From NCBI GenBank assembly GCA_017475045.1, contig JAFVGH010000076.1:19016-83015 (forward strand): DNA of 64,000 bases. Direction: 5' to 3'. Made by a program: the position numbers and the translations under genes. Shown here one piece after another: positions 1-7,621 of this stretch (position 1 is the first letter of the stretch; each line of letters begins with the position of its first letter). Source of the DNA: Fibrobacter sp. Its GTDB lineage: Bacteria > Fibrobacterota > Fibrobacteria > Fibrobacterales > Fibrobacteraceae. The notes beneath the pieces were generated by a model. It was not told where the DNA came from. It did no database searches and saw nothing but the letters and a program-made list of their open reading frames with translations.

Positions 1-1110
1 GTGAGTGCGTACGCCCCTGGAATCCAGAAGCAGGTAACCACTAACGGAACCGCCAGCCACCCACACGCCAACGTAGGCCTTGTCACCCATAAAGGCGACG
101 CCCGTTACCGTGTAGTCCGCATTGTCGTAAATGTCTTTCTTCTGGGCTGCTCCTGCCGAATCCAGGAACACGACCTTCTTGAAATCATCCTTTGCGCCCA
201 GCACCTTGCGCCAAAGGCCACCAGTCATGACACCCTTGTTCAGAGAAGACGTCTCCACGATAGCCTGCAAGGGGCTTCCCCCTATCCAGACTCCCGTGAC
301 ACGCTCCTTTTCTAACGCCTTGGAAGCACTCACGATATCACCTGTAGCAGGCTGCCTCCAAAGTCCCTGGGATGTCGCAATCCACAAATCTCCCGTTTCT
401 GGATTCTGTTCCAGATCAAATACGTCCAGGTACTTGGAAAAATCTACCGTACCCGACAAGGGCAACTTTTCCCACTTATGGGATTTCTTATCCAAAATTT
501 TCTGATCAATCTGGGGGTTCCCCGCTCCCTTAGAAATATCGTATTCCACAATACCCAGACAGCCACGGGCCACATTCAGGGTTTTCTTGGCTTGCATATA
601 GGCAAAGCCACTAACCGCGTAGTCCATAGGGTCTTCGATGGACTCCACTGAAGGGGGTACATCCAACGGCGTAGGGATAACCCCAGCATCTTTCAGGGAG
701 AAAAATCCCCGAGGTTCCTGGAAATGGTCCTCTTCGTCTAGGCCGAACATAGGAAGCACCACGCCCAGATCACCGGCAACCTCCATAGGGAACCGCCTGC
801 GTTCCGCAAGCTTGTCGGCATAGGTCTGGTAATGGACTGCAGCAAATTCATTGTCCACCGGCTCCACCTGGGACTTGCCCACCTTGATCTTTCCGGAAGC
901 GTCCAGAGTCAAGGGCAAGAGGGCCACGCCCTGGTTCACCTCGCCCCGGGAATACACCCAAAGCTGCCCGGCCGTCGGTCCAGGAGCGACGCTTACCGCC
1001 CAGTTGCTAAAAAGGGTCTCGCCTTCGGCATAAACCATGCAGGCACCGTATAAGAGCAGGGCAACTCCTGCTACAAATCTACTTGCCAAATTCTCTTTCA
1101 AAAAAAGCAT
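1..1110 (-). CDS. Secreted propeller-like protein, 3' end beyond window
   Basis: Reading the minus strand from the ATG at 1108-1110 gives an uninterrupted frame of 370 residues that runs off the left edge, so the C-terminus is missing. The first ~28 residues are a signal peptide (basic start, hydrophobic core, cleavage near VYA/EG), so the product is exported. Residues ~270-285 contain a segment of the type DLWIATSQGLWR, which resembles blades of two-component-regulator-type beta-propellers; later segments (TGGLWRKVLG, AYVGVWVAGG) look like further blades. No catalytic motif is visible. It starts 14 nt after the LolA-like gene stop, so the two are probably co-transcribed. I do not recognise a specific family, and the function is unknown. 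Confidence 0.75.
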   Translation of the reverse strand, partial: MLFLKENLASRFVAGVALLLYGACMVYAEGETLFSNWAVSVAPGPTAGQLWVYSRGEVNQGVALLPLTLDASGKIKVGKSQVEPVDNEFAAVHYQTYADKLAERRRFPMEVAGDLGVVLPMFGLDEEDHFQEPRGFFSLKDAGVIPTPLDVPPSVESIEDPMDYAVSGFAYMQAKKTLNVARGCLGIVEYDISKGAGNPQIDQKILDKKSHKWEKLPLSGTVDFSKYLDVFDLEQNPETGDLWIATSQGLWRQPATGDIVSASKALEKERVTGVWIGGSPLQAIVETSSLNKGVMTGGLWRKVLGAKDDFKKVVFLDSAGAAQKKDIYDNADYTVTGVAFMGDKAYVGVWVAGGSVSGYLLLDSRGVRTH

Positions 1111-1124
1111 AACTACCGCGCTAT

Positions 1125-1757
1125 CTACCGCATGTCAATTTCGTCTACCCCAGGCAGTGCCTTGTACCGGAAATCCTCGACAGAAACATTCTTCATGACC
1201 TTCAAGTTCACGATGTTGTACCAGCTGGAATTACCCGAAGGGTCCACCGTAAAGAGACGCACCGGCGAGAAGTCCTTCTGGGAAAGCCACACCTCCATCT
1301 GGGTAAACTGACCCTTGTACTTGGAAGGATCCAGCTTGAGCACCCACAGCTTTTGTCCGCCAAAGGCCCCCTCCCCCACACTCAAGGCCTTACAGTTCAG
1401 GTATTTGAACAACAGTTCCGAGGGGTGCAACGAAGAAGACAGGTCCTCTACCGCCTTGATAAGCACCTGTTTCTGCTCCACATTGTGCTGCCACATGCTT
1501 TCGCCGTCGCTGTAGAACTTGATGCCCGCCAACTCTAGCTTGAACTTGTCGCCCTCGGCTACCATCAGCTTGCCCTGCTGGCTCACGATATCCGGAGAAT
1601 CAGCGTAGAACAGTTGCAACTTGAAATCTAGGCTCCAGGCCTTTCCCGACTTAAACCAGTCCTGGGATTTCTTCATCACCTGGTCTGCAGTCAAAGCATA
1701 GGCAGTAGAGGCAAGCAGGCACAAAAAGGACAGTAAAAAAAGACAACGGTTTCTCAT
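1125..1757 (-). CDS. LolA-like outer-membrane lipoprotein carrier
   Basis: This 210-residue protein begins with a clear signal peptide (MRNRCLFLLSFLCLLASTAYA). That makes the ATG at 1755-1757 a better start than the in-frame codon 60 nt upstream, which would put 20 polar residues ahead of it. The body has the LolA/LolB-fold pattern of alternating strands: LMVAEGDKFKLEL, then YSDGESMWQHN, and a C-terminal strand with WLSQKDFSPVR. LolA-type proteins shuttle lipoproteins across the periplasm to the outer membrane. That suits a genome rich in lipoproteins, but Fibrobacter may have several paralogues. The gene is followed 14 nt later by a secreted propeller-like protein and is divergent from the outer-membrane barrel gene. 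A TAnnTTTG box lies just before the start codon. Confidence 0.75.
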   Translation of the reverse strand: MRNRCLFLLSFLCLLASTAYALTADQVMKKSQDWFKSGKAWSLDFKLQLFYADSPDIVSQQGKLMVAEGDKFKLELAGIKFYSDGESMWQHNVEQKQVLIKAVEDLSSSLHPSELLFKYLNCKALSVGEGAFGGQKLWVLKLDPSKYKGQFTQMEVWLSQKDFSPVRLFTVDPSGNSSWYNIVNLKVMKNVSVEDFRYKALPGVDEIDMR

Positions 1758-1762
1758 TAGGT

Positions 1763-1770
1763 CAAAAATA
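1763..1770 (-). promoter_or_regulatory. TAnnTTTG-type promoter box of LolA-like gene
   Basis: On the minus strand this reads TATTTTTG, an exact match to the TAnnTTTG -7 element known from Bacteroidota promoters. It ends 5 nt before the ATG at 1757, so the transcript would be nearly leaderless. No convincing -33 TTTG box is visible. This is inferred from sequence only. Confidence 0.4.
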
Positions 1771-1858
1771 CAAAAAGGAGGGTCTGCTTTTTGCGAAATC
1801 GCTACTTTCCCAAGCAAAAATTTTCTATTTTACGCCTGTACTTTTTTGAAAGGTTTTT

Positions 1859-2980
1859 ATGCGAAAACTGTTTTTGCCTATGGCCCTGATGGGTGCATCT
1901 TTTGCCCTCGCCGCCGAAGTGGAGCTGCACGGCTCTGTCAACGCGGACTACGCCACCTATTTTGATAGTGATTTCGACCCCACCAATGCAGCGAACCAGG
2001 ATATTGACCTTGCGGCTACCGCCCACATGGACGAGAATTTCTCTGTTACGGTAAAGACCAACACCCACAGCACCTATGTCACCGACAGCACGGGTAACAA
2101 GGATGCCTCCGAGACCCGCAGGCACTACATGGCAAGGACCACCGCTATGGGCGATGGCGGTCGCTTTACGGAATTCAATTTCGACGGTGTCGAGTTCCGT
2201 TGGGACGTGACTCATGCCGTGGCCCTGGTATTCGGCGACCTGACGTACAGTGCCGGAGCCTTCAACTACTACTATTGGCGCGACCCCGCCCGCTACGCCG
2301 TTATCACCCGCGAAGAAGGCCTGAGAGGTATCGGTTCCGAATTTGGCAACGACAAGTACGGCAAGGGTAAGGTCTATTTTGGAGCCTCCGAAGACACGGA
2401 CCACACCATGGCCCTGTTCGCCACCTATGCATTCCCCCTGCTGAACCGCGCCAACGAGCACCTGGTGCTCACCCCCAGCCTGGACTGGATGTTCGGCCAG
2501 CACATCAACCGCACCCACACCTACGTGCTGGGTACCGAAGTGGACTACTCCAAGAGCTACGAGAACCTGAATTACGGCATCTACGCCGTTTGGGGACTCC
2601 ACCCCTACAAGGGCAAGGGCGTCCACTCCTTCTTGCTGGAACCCAGCTTCAACTTCTACTTCTTTAACCTGGGCTTCACCTACTTCTACACCATCACCGA
2701 CAAGGACTACGAGGCCGAGCCCCAGCTGTTCACCGACGACCAGTACATGTTTGCGGTGGAACCCAGCTTCAACCTCCACAAGAAATTCACCCTGGGCGTG
2801 TCTTACGAATACCACGACCCGGATAGAGAAGTTCACGGTGACGACTACACCTTCCTCGGCATGAATTTCTACCTGTACCCCACCATGGGCAGCGAAATCG
2901 TGTTCTGGTACGGCTATAACTTCAGCGACAACTTCGATACCGACTTTGCCCTGGGTATCAGCGGCAAGGTGGAATTCTAG
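1859..2980 (+). CDS. Outer-membrane beta-barrel protein
   Basis: The 373-residue product has a signal peptide (MRKLFLPMALMGASFALA) followed by a long series of amphipathic strands rich in Tyr, Phe, Asp and Gly. It ends in an aromatic residue (GISGKVEF), the usual outer-membrane barrel signature recognised by the BAM machinery. Strand-turn patterns repeat throughout (FFNLGFTYFYTITD, FTLGVSYEYHDPD, EIVFWYGYNFSDN). No plug, TonB box or enzymatic motif is seen, so it could be a porin-like or structural barrel of the kind common in Fibrobacter outer membranes. It is divergent from the LolA-like gene and followed by its own terminator at 3102-3129. The 344-codon frame on the opposite strand is an antisense shadow. 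Confidence 0.75.
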   Translation: MRKLFLPMALMGASFALAAEVELHGSVNADYATYFDSDFDPTNAANQDIDLAATAHMDENFSVTVKTNTHSTYVTDSTGNKDASETRRHYMARTTAMGDGGRFTEFNFDGVEFRWDVTHAVALVFGDLTYSAGAFNYYYWRDPARYAVITREEGLRGIGSEFGNDKYGKGKVYFGASEDTDHTMALFATYAFPLLNRANEHLVLTPSLDWMFGQHINRTHTYVLGTEVDYSKSYENLNYGIYAVWGLHPYKGKGVHSFLLEPSFNFYFFNLGFTYFYTITDKDYEAEPQLFTDDQYMFAVEPSFNLHKKFTLGVSYEYHDPDREVHGDDYTFLGMNFYLYPTMGSEIVFWYGYNFSDNFDTDFALGISGKVEF

Positions 2981-3011
2981 CGGTTACTAAGCAGTAGGAA
3001 GTGACACGAAT

Positions 3012-3053
3012 GTGTCATCCTGAGCGAAGTGTAACGGAGTCGAAGGATCTATA
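3012..3053. repeat. Interspersed palindromic repeat (TGTCATCCTGAGCGAAG type)
   Basis: This intergenic element begins TGTCATCCTGAGCGAAG and ends GTCGAAGGATCT, with imperfect dyad symmetry. A second copy in the other orientation is at 48755-48791, and a related family member sits inside truB at 23653-23690. The stretch 2981-3452 holds no credible gene. It contains this repeat, a terminator (3102-3129) and a structured tandem repeat (3154-3441). Confidence 0.7.
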
Positions 3054-3101
3054 GTTAGATTAGACAGTGGTTAGAATTTCGGTTTGTAGGATATAGAAAG
3101 T

Positions 3102-3129
3102 GCCGGGTTTGACCCGGCCTTCTTTTTTT
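3102..3129 (+). terminator. Rho-independent terminator of outer-membrane protein gene
   Basis: GCCGGGT and ACCCGGC form a 7-bp stem with a 3-nt loop, followed by CTTCTTTTTTT. It lies about 120 nt after the barrel gene stop. Confidence 0.8.
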
Positions 3130-3153
3130 GTGCCCAACGATTCTAGCGTGAAC

Positions 3154-3441
3154 GGTCGTTACCGTGAGCAACAAGCGCCTGGTATTAACCAGGCGTGTTT
3201 GCGAGAGCATCGGCAAGCCGTAGAAATGTCTAAGCTTTTAGCCGATGCGGTCATTACCGTGAGCAAAAAGCGACCCGGCGTTAACGGGTCGCGTTTGCGA
3301 GAGAATCCGCAAGCCGGAGAAGTGTCGAAGCTTTTAGCCGATGCGGTCATTACCGTGAGCAAAAAGCGACCCGGCGTTAACGGGTCGCGTTTGCGAGAGA
3401 ATCCGCAAGCCGGAGAAGCATCCCCCGGTTTTAGTGGATTC
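3154..3441. repeat. Three tandem ~96-bp structured repeat units
   Basis: Units at 3154-3248, 3249-3344 and 3345-3441 (95, 96 and 97 bp) share the order GGTC-TTACCGTGAGCAA, a strong hairpin, TTTGCGAGAG, then GCAAGCCG. The hairpin sequence differs but pairing is kept: CGCCTGGT/ACCAGGCG in unit 1 and GCGACCCG/CGGGTCGC in units 2 and 3. A second small stem (TTGCG/CGCAA) follows in units 2 and 3. The third unit changes into unrelated sequence before the stop codon of the convergent lipoprotein gene. The frame that spans the units shifts by one between unit 1 and unit 2, which argues against a protein. The function is unknown. Confidence 0.75.
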
Positions 3442-3452
3442 GGTCATTATTA

Positions 3453-4511
3453 TTACTGACCGAGGAACTTGCGGCCGATGCCGTATTCGTCCTTGTATTC
3501 CACGTAGTCAGGAACGAAGTCCTTGCCATAGCTGAAGCTTACGTTCAGAGAGCACTGGAATTCGTTCATCAGCTTGCCCTTCTGCCCCGGCTTGATCTTC
3601 TGCTGCTTCTTTTCGATCTTCTCGTCGCCCTTCTTGCCTACCAGGACTTCGGCTTCGCACCAGCCACCGGTAGCCTTGGCAACCACTTCCTGACCGTCGG
3701 TAGAGACCAGCTTGATCTTGGAGGGGTCAAGTTCGGTGTTGTTGCCGGTAGAGGCCCAGAACTGGAGTTCGCCACTGAGAGAACCCGGAGCAATCTTGAT
3801 GGTGGGGAAAGCCATGACATAACCCCACTTGTCGATACGGCGGTTCACCGGTTCGCCAATCTGTTCACCGAAGATGAGGAAGTAACCGCGAGTACCAAGA
3901 CGGCTCTTGTTCAGGGCGGCCTTGACTTCGGAGTTTTCCGGAGCCATTTCAGCAATTTTCATAAGCTGGTATTCGCAAACCACCGGATCGGATTCGCTCT
4001 TTGCATCGGCCAAGTTCTTGGCCACGTAGGCGTTTTCGGCTTCGGTACGGATGGCCTTCACAGCGCCTTCGGCCACGTTACGGGCCTTGGCGGTAGCAAG
4101 GGCGGTATCGATCTTGGCAAAGGCATTGATGACCGTGTTGTAGTCCACGCCTTCCTGAGCTGCCTGCTGCTTACCCACGTTAGCAAGAGTGGTCACGTAT
4201 TCTTCAACCACCACGTCTTCCTTGACGTCGGGCATGTTCACAGAGGCCTTTTCGAAGTAACCATTGATGAGGTCGCTGTTCAGGTCTTTCTTGGCTTCAA
4301 TTTCAGCGGCACGAACGAGAGCCAGAGTGAAATTGTCATAGAATTCACTGGACATACTGCCCTTTTTCTTGGCTTCCAGGTAAGAGTTGATGGCGTTGCG
4401 GAAACGACCTTCCTTGAGGTGTTCGTCACCGCGCTTTTCGTTGGTGCCCTTGCAGCCGACCATGGAAAAAGCCACGGAAGCAGCCAATGCAGCGATTAAC
4501 AATTTCTTCAT
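3453..4511 (-). CDS. TPR-like lipoprotein, unknown function
   Basis: This is a 352-residue protein. The start at 4509-4511 gives a lipoprotein signal peptide (MKKLLIAALAASVAFSMVGC) with the lipidated Cys at residue 20; the longer frame adds 24 residues that would spoil it. Residues ~25-200 are helical and TPR-like, with KEGRFRNAINSYLEAKKKG resembling a single TPR motif and further Ala/Glu-rich helices. The C-terminal ~150 residues appear to be a beta domain (GELQFWASTG, GYVMAFPTIKIAPG). Anchoring in the outer or inner membrane and a scaffold role are inferred from this architecture. No enzyme motif is visible. It is convergent with the barrel gene, with the structured tandem repeat in between. 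Confidence 0.7.
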   Translation of the reverse strand: MKKLLIAALAASVAFSMVGCKGTNEKRGDEHLKEGRFRNAINSYLEAKKKGSMSSEFYDNFTLALVRAAEIEAKKDLNSDLINGYFEKASVNMPDVKEDVVVEEYVTTLANVGKQQAAQEGVDYNTVINAFAKIDTALATAKARNVAEGAVKAIRTEAENAYVAKNLADAKSESDPVVCEYQLMKIAEMAPENSEVKAALNKSRLGTRGYFLIFGEQIGEPVNRRIDKWGYVMAFPTIKIAPGSLSGELQFWASTGNNTELDPSKIKLVSTDGQEVVAKATGGWCEAEVLVGKKGDEKIEKKQQKIKPGQKGKLMNEFQCSLNVSFSYGKDFVPDYVEYKDEYGIGRKFLGQ

Positions 4512-4600
4512 TTTATTAAATCCTCGAAGATTAAGTTCAAAAAGAAACCTTTTATCCGAAAAAATGGGATTTAGGACTTTCAATTTATAATTTAATTAAA

Positions 4601-4608
4601 TAAATTTG
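4601..4608 (+). promoter_or_regulatory. TAnnTTTG promoter box of GT5-like gene
   Basis: TAAATTTG is an exact match to the Bacteroidota-type -7 box. With the usual spacing, transcription would start near 4612-4615, the left edge of the dyad at 4614-4632. No clear -33 element is visible. Confidence 0.45.
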
Positions 4609-4613
4609 ACCTA

Positions 4614-4632
4614 TTACTATCACTGATAGTAA
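4614..4632. promoter_or_regulatory. tetO-like dyad operator
   Basis: A perfect 9-bp inverted repeat with a 1-nt centre: TTACTATCA-C-TGATAGTAA. The inner 13 bp, CTATCACTGATAG, differs from the core of the Tn10 tet operator (CTATCAGTGATAG) only at the central base. It lies 27 nt before the GT5-like start codon and just after a promoter box, which is a typical position for repression by a TetR-family protein. No tetR-like gene is in this window. Confidence 0.55.
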
Positions 4633-4659
4633 ATTTTTATTAAAAAAGGGGAGTATTTA

Positions 4660-6084
4660 ATGGAAATCCTGGTGGTAAGTCCAGAAGCGGGAAACTGGAG
4701 GACGCTCAGTCCCCTGGCCACTGCCGTGAACAGGATGACCTACGCCTTTGCCCGGGCAGGGGCCAACGCCATGACCTGCTCCCCGTTCTTCAAGACGCTA
4801 CTACAGGATTTAGGCGATTACCAGTGCATCTATAGCGGGACCGAAAAGCTCCACGGCAAGCCCTACGAAATCTGGAAGTCCCCGGGTGACCCCTTCCATA
4901 CCTACATCTACAACGAGGAGTACTTCGGCAGGCCCGACATTTACGGCCCTCCGGGCGACGTGCCCTACGGCGACAACCACCTCCGGTTCGCCTTCCTCGC
5001 CTCTGCCGCTTTGGATTATGCCAAGGAAAGCGGATTCAAATGCCAGGCAATCCTCGGCCACGAATGGGGCGGTGCCCTAGCAGGAGCCCTTATCCACAGC
5101 GTCTACCAAGACTCTTTCGGCCAGATTCCATTCTTTTTCACGGTCCACAATATTACCTACGATTTCCACGTTTCTTCCAGCGAAATCGAAAAGATTGGCC
5201 TACCCAGGCAAGATTTCAACATGGACGGCTACGAGTTCTGGGGCAAGGTGAGTCTCCTGAAGGCGGGCATCTGCTACGCCCACAAGGTGCTTTTCCCTTC
5301 TTCCGGTTACCGAGACGCCATGATCAACACTAACCTTCCGGGCGGACTTAGCGGATTCCTGATCCACAATCAAGACAAGCTGATCGGTGTCCAGTTCGGG
5401 GTTAGCTACCAGGTCTGGGACTTCAACAGCAAAGACAAGCTGCCCATCAAGCAGGCCAAGAAAAAGGCCCGAGCCAAGCTAGAGGGTATACTAGGGTGCG
5501 AGGTCGGAAACAGGCCCGTTTTGTATGCCCATCTAGATGCCGAAGCGGGCAACACCTCCGAAACGCTGGCCACAATCCTTTCGGATATCGCCAAGCAGGA
5601 TATCTTTATCGTGGTGGGCATCGCCCCCGACGACCCGGAATGGAACTACTACCAAGACGTATCCAAGCAGTATCCGGGAATCATGGCGGTCCGGCCCATC
5701 GAAACCAAGAGTGCCAGCGCCCTGAGGGATGTGCTTGCCGGAGCGGACATTTTATTCGCTGCCAACCTGAAGGAGCCGTCCACCTCGATCATTTTGAAAG
5801 CTCTTGCCACAGGTACGCTCCCCCTCACCGGAAGGACCGTCGGAGTGGCGTCCATGCTGGACGACTACGCCCCAGAAACCTCGGGCTGTGCCAACGCCTT
5901 CTTGGTAGACGACGCCAACGCTCCACACCAGATGCTCCGCAGGCTTAAAGAAGCACTCCATGTCTATTACGAGGAAAGCGCCGACTGGGACAAGGCCGTC
6001 ATCAACGCCTACAGCGGATTCCACTACGAGTGGGATAGAACTATCGGAAAATATTTACTAATTTTGGGCGAACTGGGACTTTAG
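4660..6084 (+). CDS. Glycogen/starch synthase-like glycosyltransferase (GT5 fold), atypical
   Basis: The 474-residue protein has the GT-B layout of GlgA-type synthases. The N-terminal half contains GDNHLRFAFLASAALD, which matches the GlgA segment around DNxxRFxFFxxA, then HEWGGALAGALI and FTVHNITYDFHV (compare HNIAYQG). The second Rossmann half includes GVSYQVWDFNSKD in place of GIDxxxWNP, and KEPSTSIILKALATGTLPL in place of the EPCGLTQ region, keeping the Glu. The N-terminal KTGGL loop that binds ADP-glucose in GlgA is missing: the start reads SPEAGNWRTLSPLATAV. Either the donor differs or the protein is not a standard synthase. A strong ribosome site (GGGGAG) precedes the ATG. Its last 10 nt overlap the tRNA gene at 6075. 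Confidence 0.65.
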   Translation: MEILVVSPEAGNWRTLSPLATAVNRMTYAFARAGANAMTCSPFFKTLLQDLGDYQCIYSGTEKLHGKPYEIWKSPGDPFHTYIYNEEYFGRPDIYGPPGDVPYGDNHLRFAFLASAALDYAKESGFKCQAILGHEWGGALAGALIHSVYQDSFGQIPFFFTVHNITYDFHVSSSEIEKIGLPRQDFNMDGYEFWGKVSLLKAGICYAHKVLFPSSGYRDAMINTNLPGGLSGFLIHNQDKLIGVQFGVSYQVWDFNSKDKLPIKQAKKKARAKLEGILGCEVGNRPVLYAHLDAEAGNTSETLATILSDIAKQDIFIVVGIAPDDPEWNYYQDVSKQYPGIMAVRPIETKSASALRDVLAGADILFAANLKEPSTSIILKALATGTLPLTGRTVGVASMLDDYAPETSGCANAFLVDDANAPHQMLRRLKEALHVYYEESADWDKAVINAYSGFHYEWDRTIGKYLLILGELGL

Positions 6085-6148
6085 CTCAATTGGTTAGAGC
6101 AGCGGACTCATAACCCGCGGGTTCCGGGTTCAAGTCCCGGAGGTCCCA
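6075..6148 (+). tRNA. tRNA with anticodon CAT (Met or Ile2)
   Basis: A 74-nt cloverleaf: acceptor GGGACTT/AGGTCCC, D-stem GCTC/GAGC, anticodon stem GCGGA/CCCGC with loop CTCATAA, variable GGGTT, T-arm CCGGG-TTCAAGT-CCCGG, discriminator A, no encoded CCA. The anticodon stem has an A-C mismatch at its top pair. It is not an initiator, because position 1 pairs with 72 and the GGG/CCC stem is absent. Elongator Met and lysidine-modified Ile cannot be separated by eye. The 5' end overlaps the upstream coding sequence by 10 nt, so it is probably processed from that transcript. Confidence 0.92.
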
Positions 6149-6151
6149 CGA

Positions 6152-6187
6152 AAAGCCCCGTAACCACCATGGTTGCGGGGCTTTTTC
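6152..6187 (+). terminator. Rho-independent terminator after tRNA
   Basis: AAAGCCCCGTAACCA pairs with TGGTTGCGGGGCTTT around a 3-nt loop (one mismatched-type pair), followed by a T run. It ends the GT5-tRNA transcript. Confidence 0.9.
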
Positions 6188-6230
6188 GTTATTTTTTTTA
6201 ATTTTCTAAATGTAACCAACGGAGTTTTAC

Positions 6231-6791
6231 ATGAAGACATTCAAGAAAATCACTTTTATTGGCGCAATCGCCATTGCGATGTTCGCCCTCAACGCCTGCG
6301 ACGATTCCAGTTCCAACAGCGATCCCAACGGAACGAATACACTAGACTCTTCAAACAGTTCGGGGCATTCGGACCCATTCGACTTCGACTGCCACATCTA
6401 CCAGAAAAGCAACTGCGATTTCAAGATTACGGACGCTTCCTGGGAAATCTCCATTGCAAAATATGGGCACTGCAGCAACATCACCTCAGGAACAGCAGAT
6501 ACCATTTGGGTATCCAAGATCTATACGCCAAATGAAACCGGCTATACTCTAGAAGACCGCTGGAGTATCACTGGATTCGTATTCGAAAGCAACTGTAGGA
6601 ATTCTCCTCAGGGCGTTGTATACGAAAATAAAAGCGACACCCTAAATGTCAAGAGGATGTGCAACCCCACAACGCACTCTTCCGAAATGATTAGGCCCTA
6701 TGAATACGAAAAGGTCGGCAAAACGCTCGAGAGCCTGTACGAAGAGGCGCAAAAGGAATGCGAATCCGCAAATACTGAAGAAGATTGGTAA
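6231..6791 (+). CDS. Small lipoprotein, unknown function
   Basis: A 186-residue protein with a lipoprotein signal peptide ending in the lipobox LNAC (Cys at residue 23), then a Ser/Asn/Asp-rich spacer of about 25 residues. The globular part contains six further Cys residues, probably disulfide-bonded outside the cytoplasm, and ends in an acidic tail (ESANTEEDW). I recognise no family. A ribosome site (CGGAG) lies upstream. It precedes rph on the same strand by 36 nt. Confidence 0.7.
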   Translation: MKTFKKITFIGAIAIAMFALNACDDSSSNSDPNGTNTLDSSNSSGHSDPFDFDCHIYQKSNCDFKITDASWEISIAKYGHCSNITSGTADTIWVSKIYTPNETGYTLEDRWSITGFVFESNCRNSPQGVVYENKSDTLNVKRMCNPTTHSSEMIRPYEYEKVGKTLESLYEEAQKECESANTEEDW

Positions 6792-6827
6792 CTACTACAC
6801 TTAATGTCAAGAGCAAGAGGTATAATC

Positions 6828-7550
6828 ATGAGCCGTATCGACAACCGCAAAAATGACGAGATGAGAAATATCAAGATGACCACGGGATTCGTGTCCAGCG
6901 CAGACGGTTCCGTACTCATCGAGATGGGACACACCCGGGTGCTGTGCAACGCCACCCTGCTCCCCGAAGTACCCAAGTGGCTTGCAGGCAAGGGCCGGGG
7001 TTGGATTACCGCCGAATATTCCCTGCTGCCCCAGAGTACAGGCCAGCGTGTGGAACGTGAACGAAAGGGTGCCAGCGGCCGCACGCAAGAGATCCAAAGA
7101 CTCGTGGGGCGTTCTCTCCGCGGAGCCGCCAATCTGAACGCCCTAGGGGAACACGCCCTGGTGGTGGACTGCGACGTGATTGAAGCAGACGGCGGAACCC
7201 GTACCGCAAGTATCATCGGAGGCTTTGTAGCACTGGCCCTCGCACTGAAAAAAGTGAAGCCGACCATTGAAGTTACAGAGCAGGTGTTACTGCACAACAT
7301 CAGTGCCATTTCCGTGGGTGTCATTGACGGTGAGCCTAGACTGGACCTGTGCTACGAAGAGGACAGCCGCGCCGACGTGGACATGAACATCGTGATGCGG
7401 GATGCCGCCGAGTACATCGAACTGCAGGGAACCGGCGAACACGCCTCCTTCGACCGCAAAACACTGGACGCCCTCCTTGCCCTGGGCGAAAAAGCCTGCA
7501 AGGAAATCAAGGAACTCCAGATGTCCCTAATTGGCGGTGAACTCCCGTAA
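6828..7550 (+). CDS. rph: Ribonuclease PH
   Basis: A 240-residue phosphorolytic 3'-5' exoribonuclease that trims tRNA precursors; the family is about 238 residues. It shows EMGHTRVLCNATL, the phosphate-binding RxxxR region (RVERERKGASGRTQEIQRL) and the catalytic-site segment CDVIEADGGTRTASIIGG. The ATG at 6828 is preferred over 6804 because AGAGG precedes it and the protein then begins in register with known RNase PH proteins (MSRIDNRKNDEMR). It is convergent with nuoN, with one bidirectional terminator shared between them. Confidence 0.96.
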   Translation: MSRIDNRKNDEMRNIKMTTGFVSSADGSVLIEMGHTRVLCNATLLPEVPKWLAGKGRGWITAEYSLLPQSTGQRVERERKGASGRTQEIQRLVGRSLRGAANLNALGEHALVVDCDVIEADGGTRTASIIGGFVALALALKKVKPTIEVTEQVLLHNISAISVGVIDGEPRLDLCYEEDSRADVDMNIVMRDAAEYIELQGTGEHASFDRKTLDALLALGEKACKEIKELQMSLIGGELP

Positions 7551-7573
7551 TGATCACCTGAAATCCAACTAAA

Positions 7574-7603
7574 AAAGCCGGATGCGAAATCCGGCTTTCT
7601 TTA
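7574..7603. terminator. Bidirectional terminator between rph and nuoN
   Basis: AAAGCCGGAT/ATCCGGCTTT form a 10-bp stem with loop GCGAA. T-rich tracts flank both sides (TTTCTTTATT on plus, TTTTTT on minus), serving both convergent genes. Confidence 0.85.
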
Positions 7604-7621
7604 TTTCCTCGAATCTTTCGA

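Noticed and set aside
1..505. Plus-strand frames at the left edge
   Set aside because: The minus strand carries a continuous 370-residue frame with a signal peptide that runs off the edge. The plus frames are its shadows.
1802..2836. 344-codon frame antisense to the outer-membrane barrel gene
   Set aside because: The plus-strand gene has a signal peptide, barrel pattern and terminator. The antisense product is Val/Gly-rich without motifs.
3100..3459. 119-codon frame across the tandem repeat
   Set aside because: The repeat units shift reading frame between units 1 and 2, and the preserved feature is hairpin pairing, not amino-acid sequence. It begins inside a terminator.
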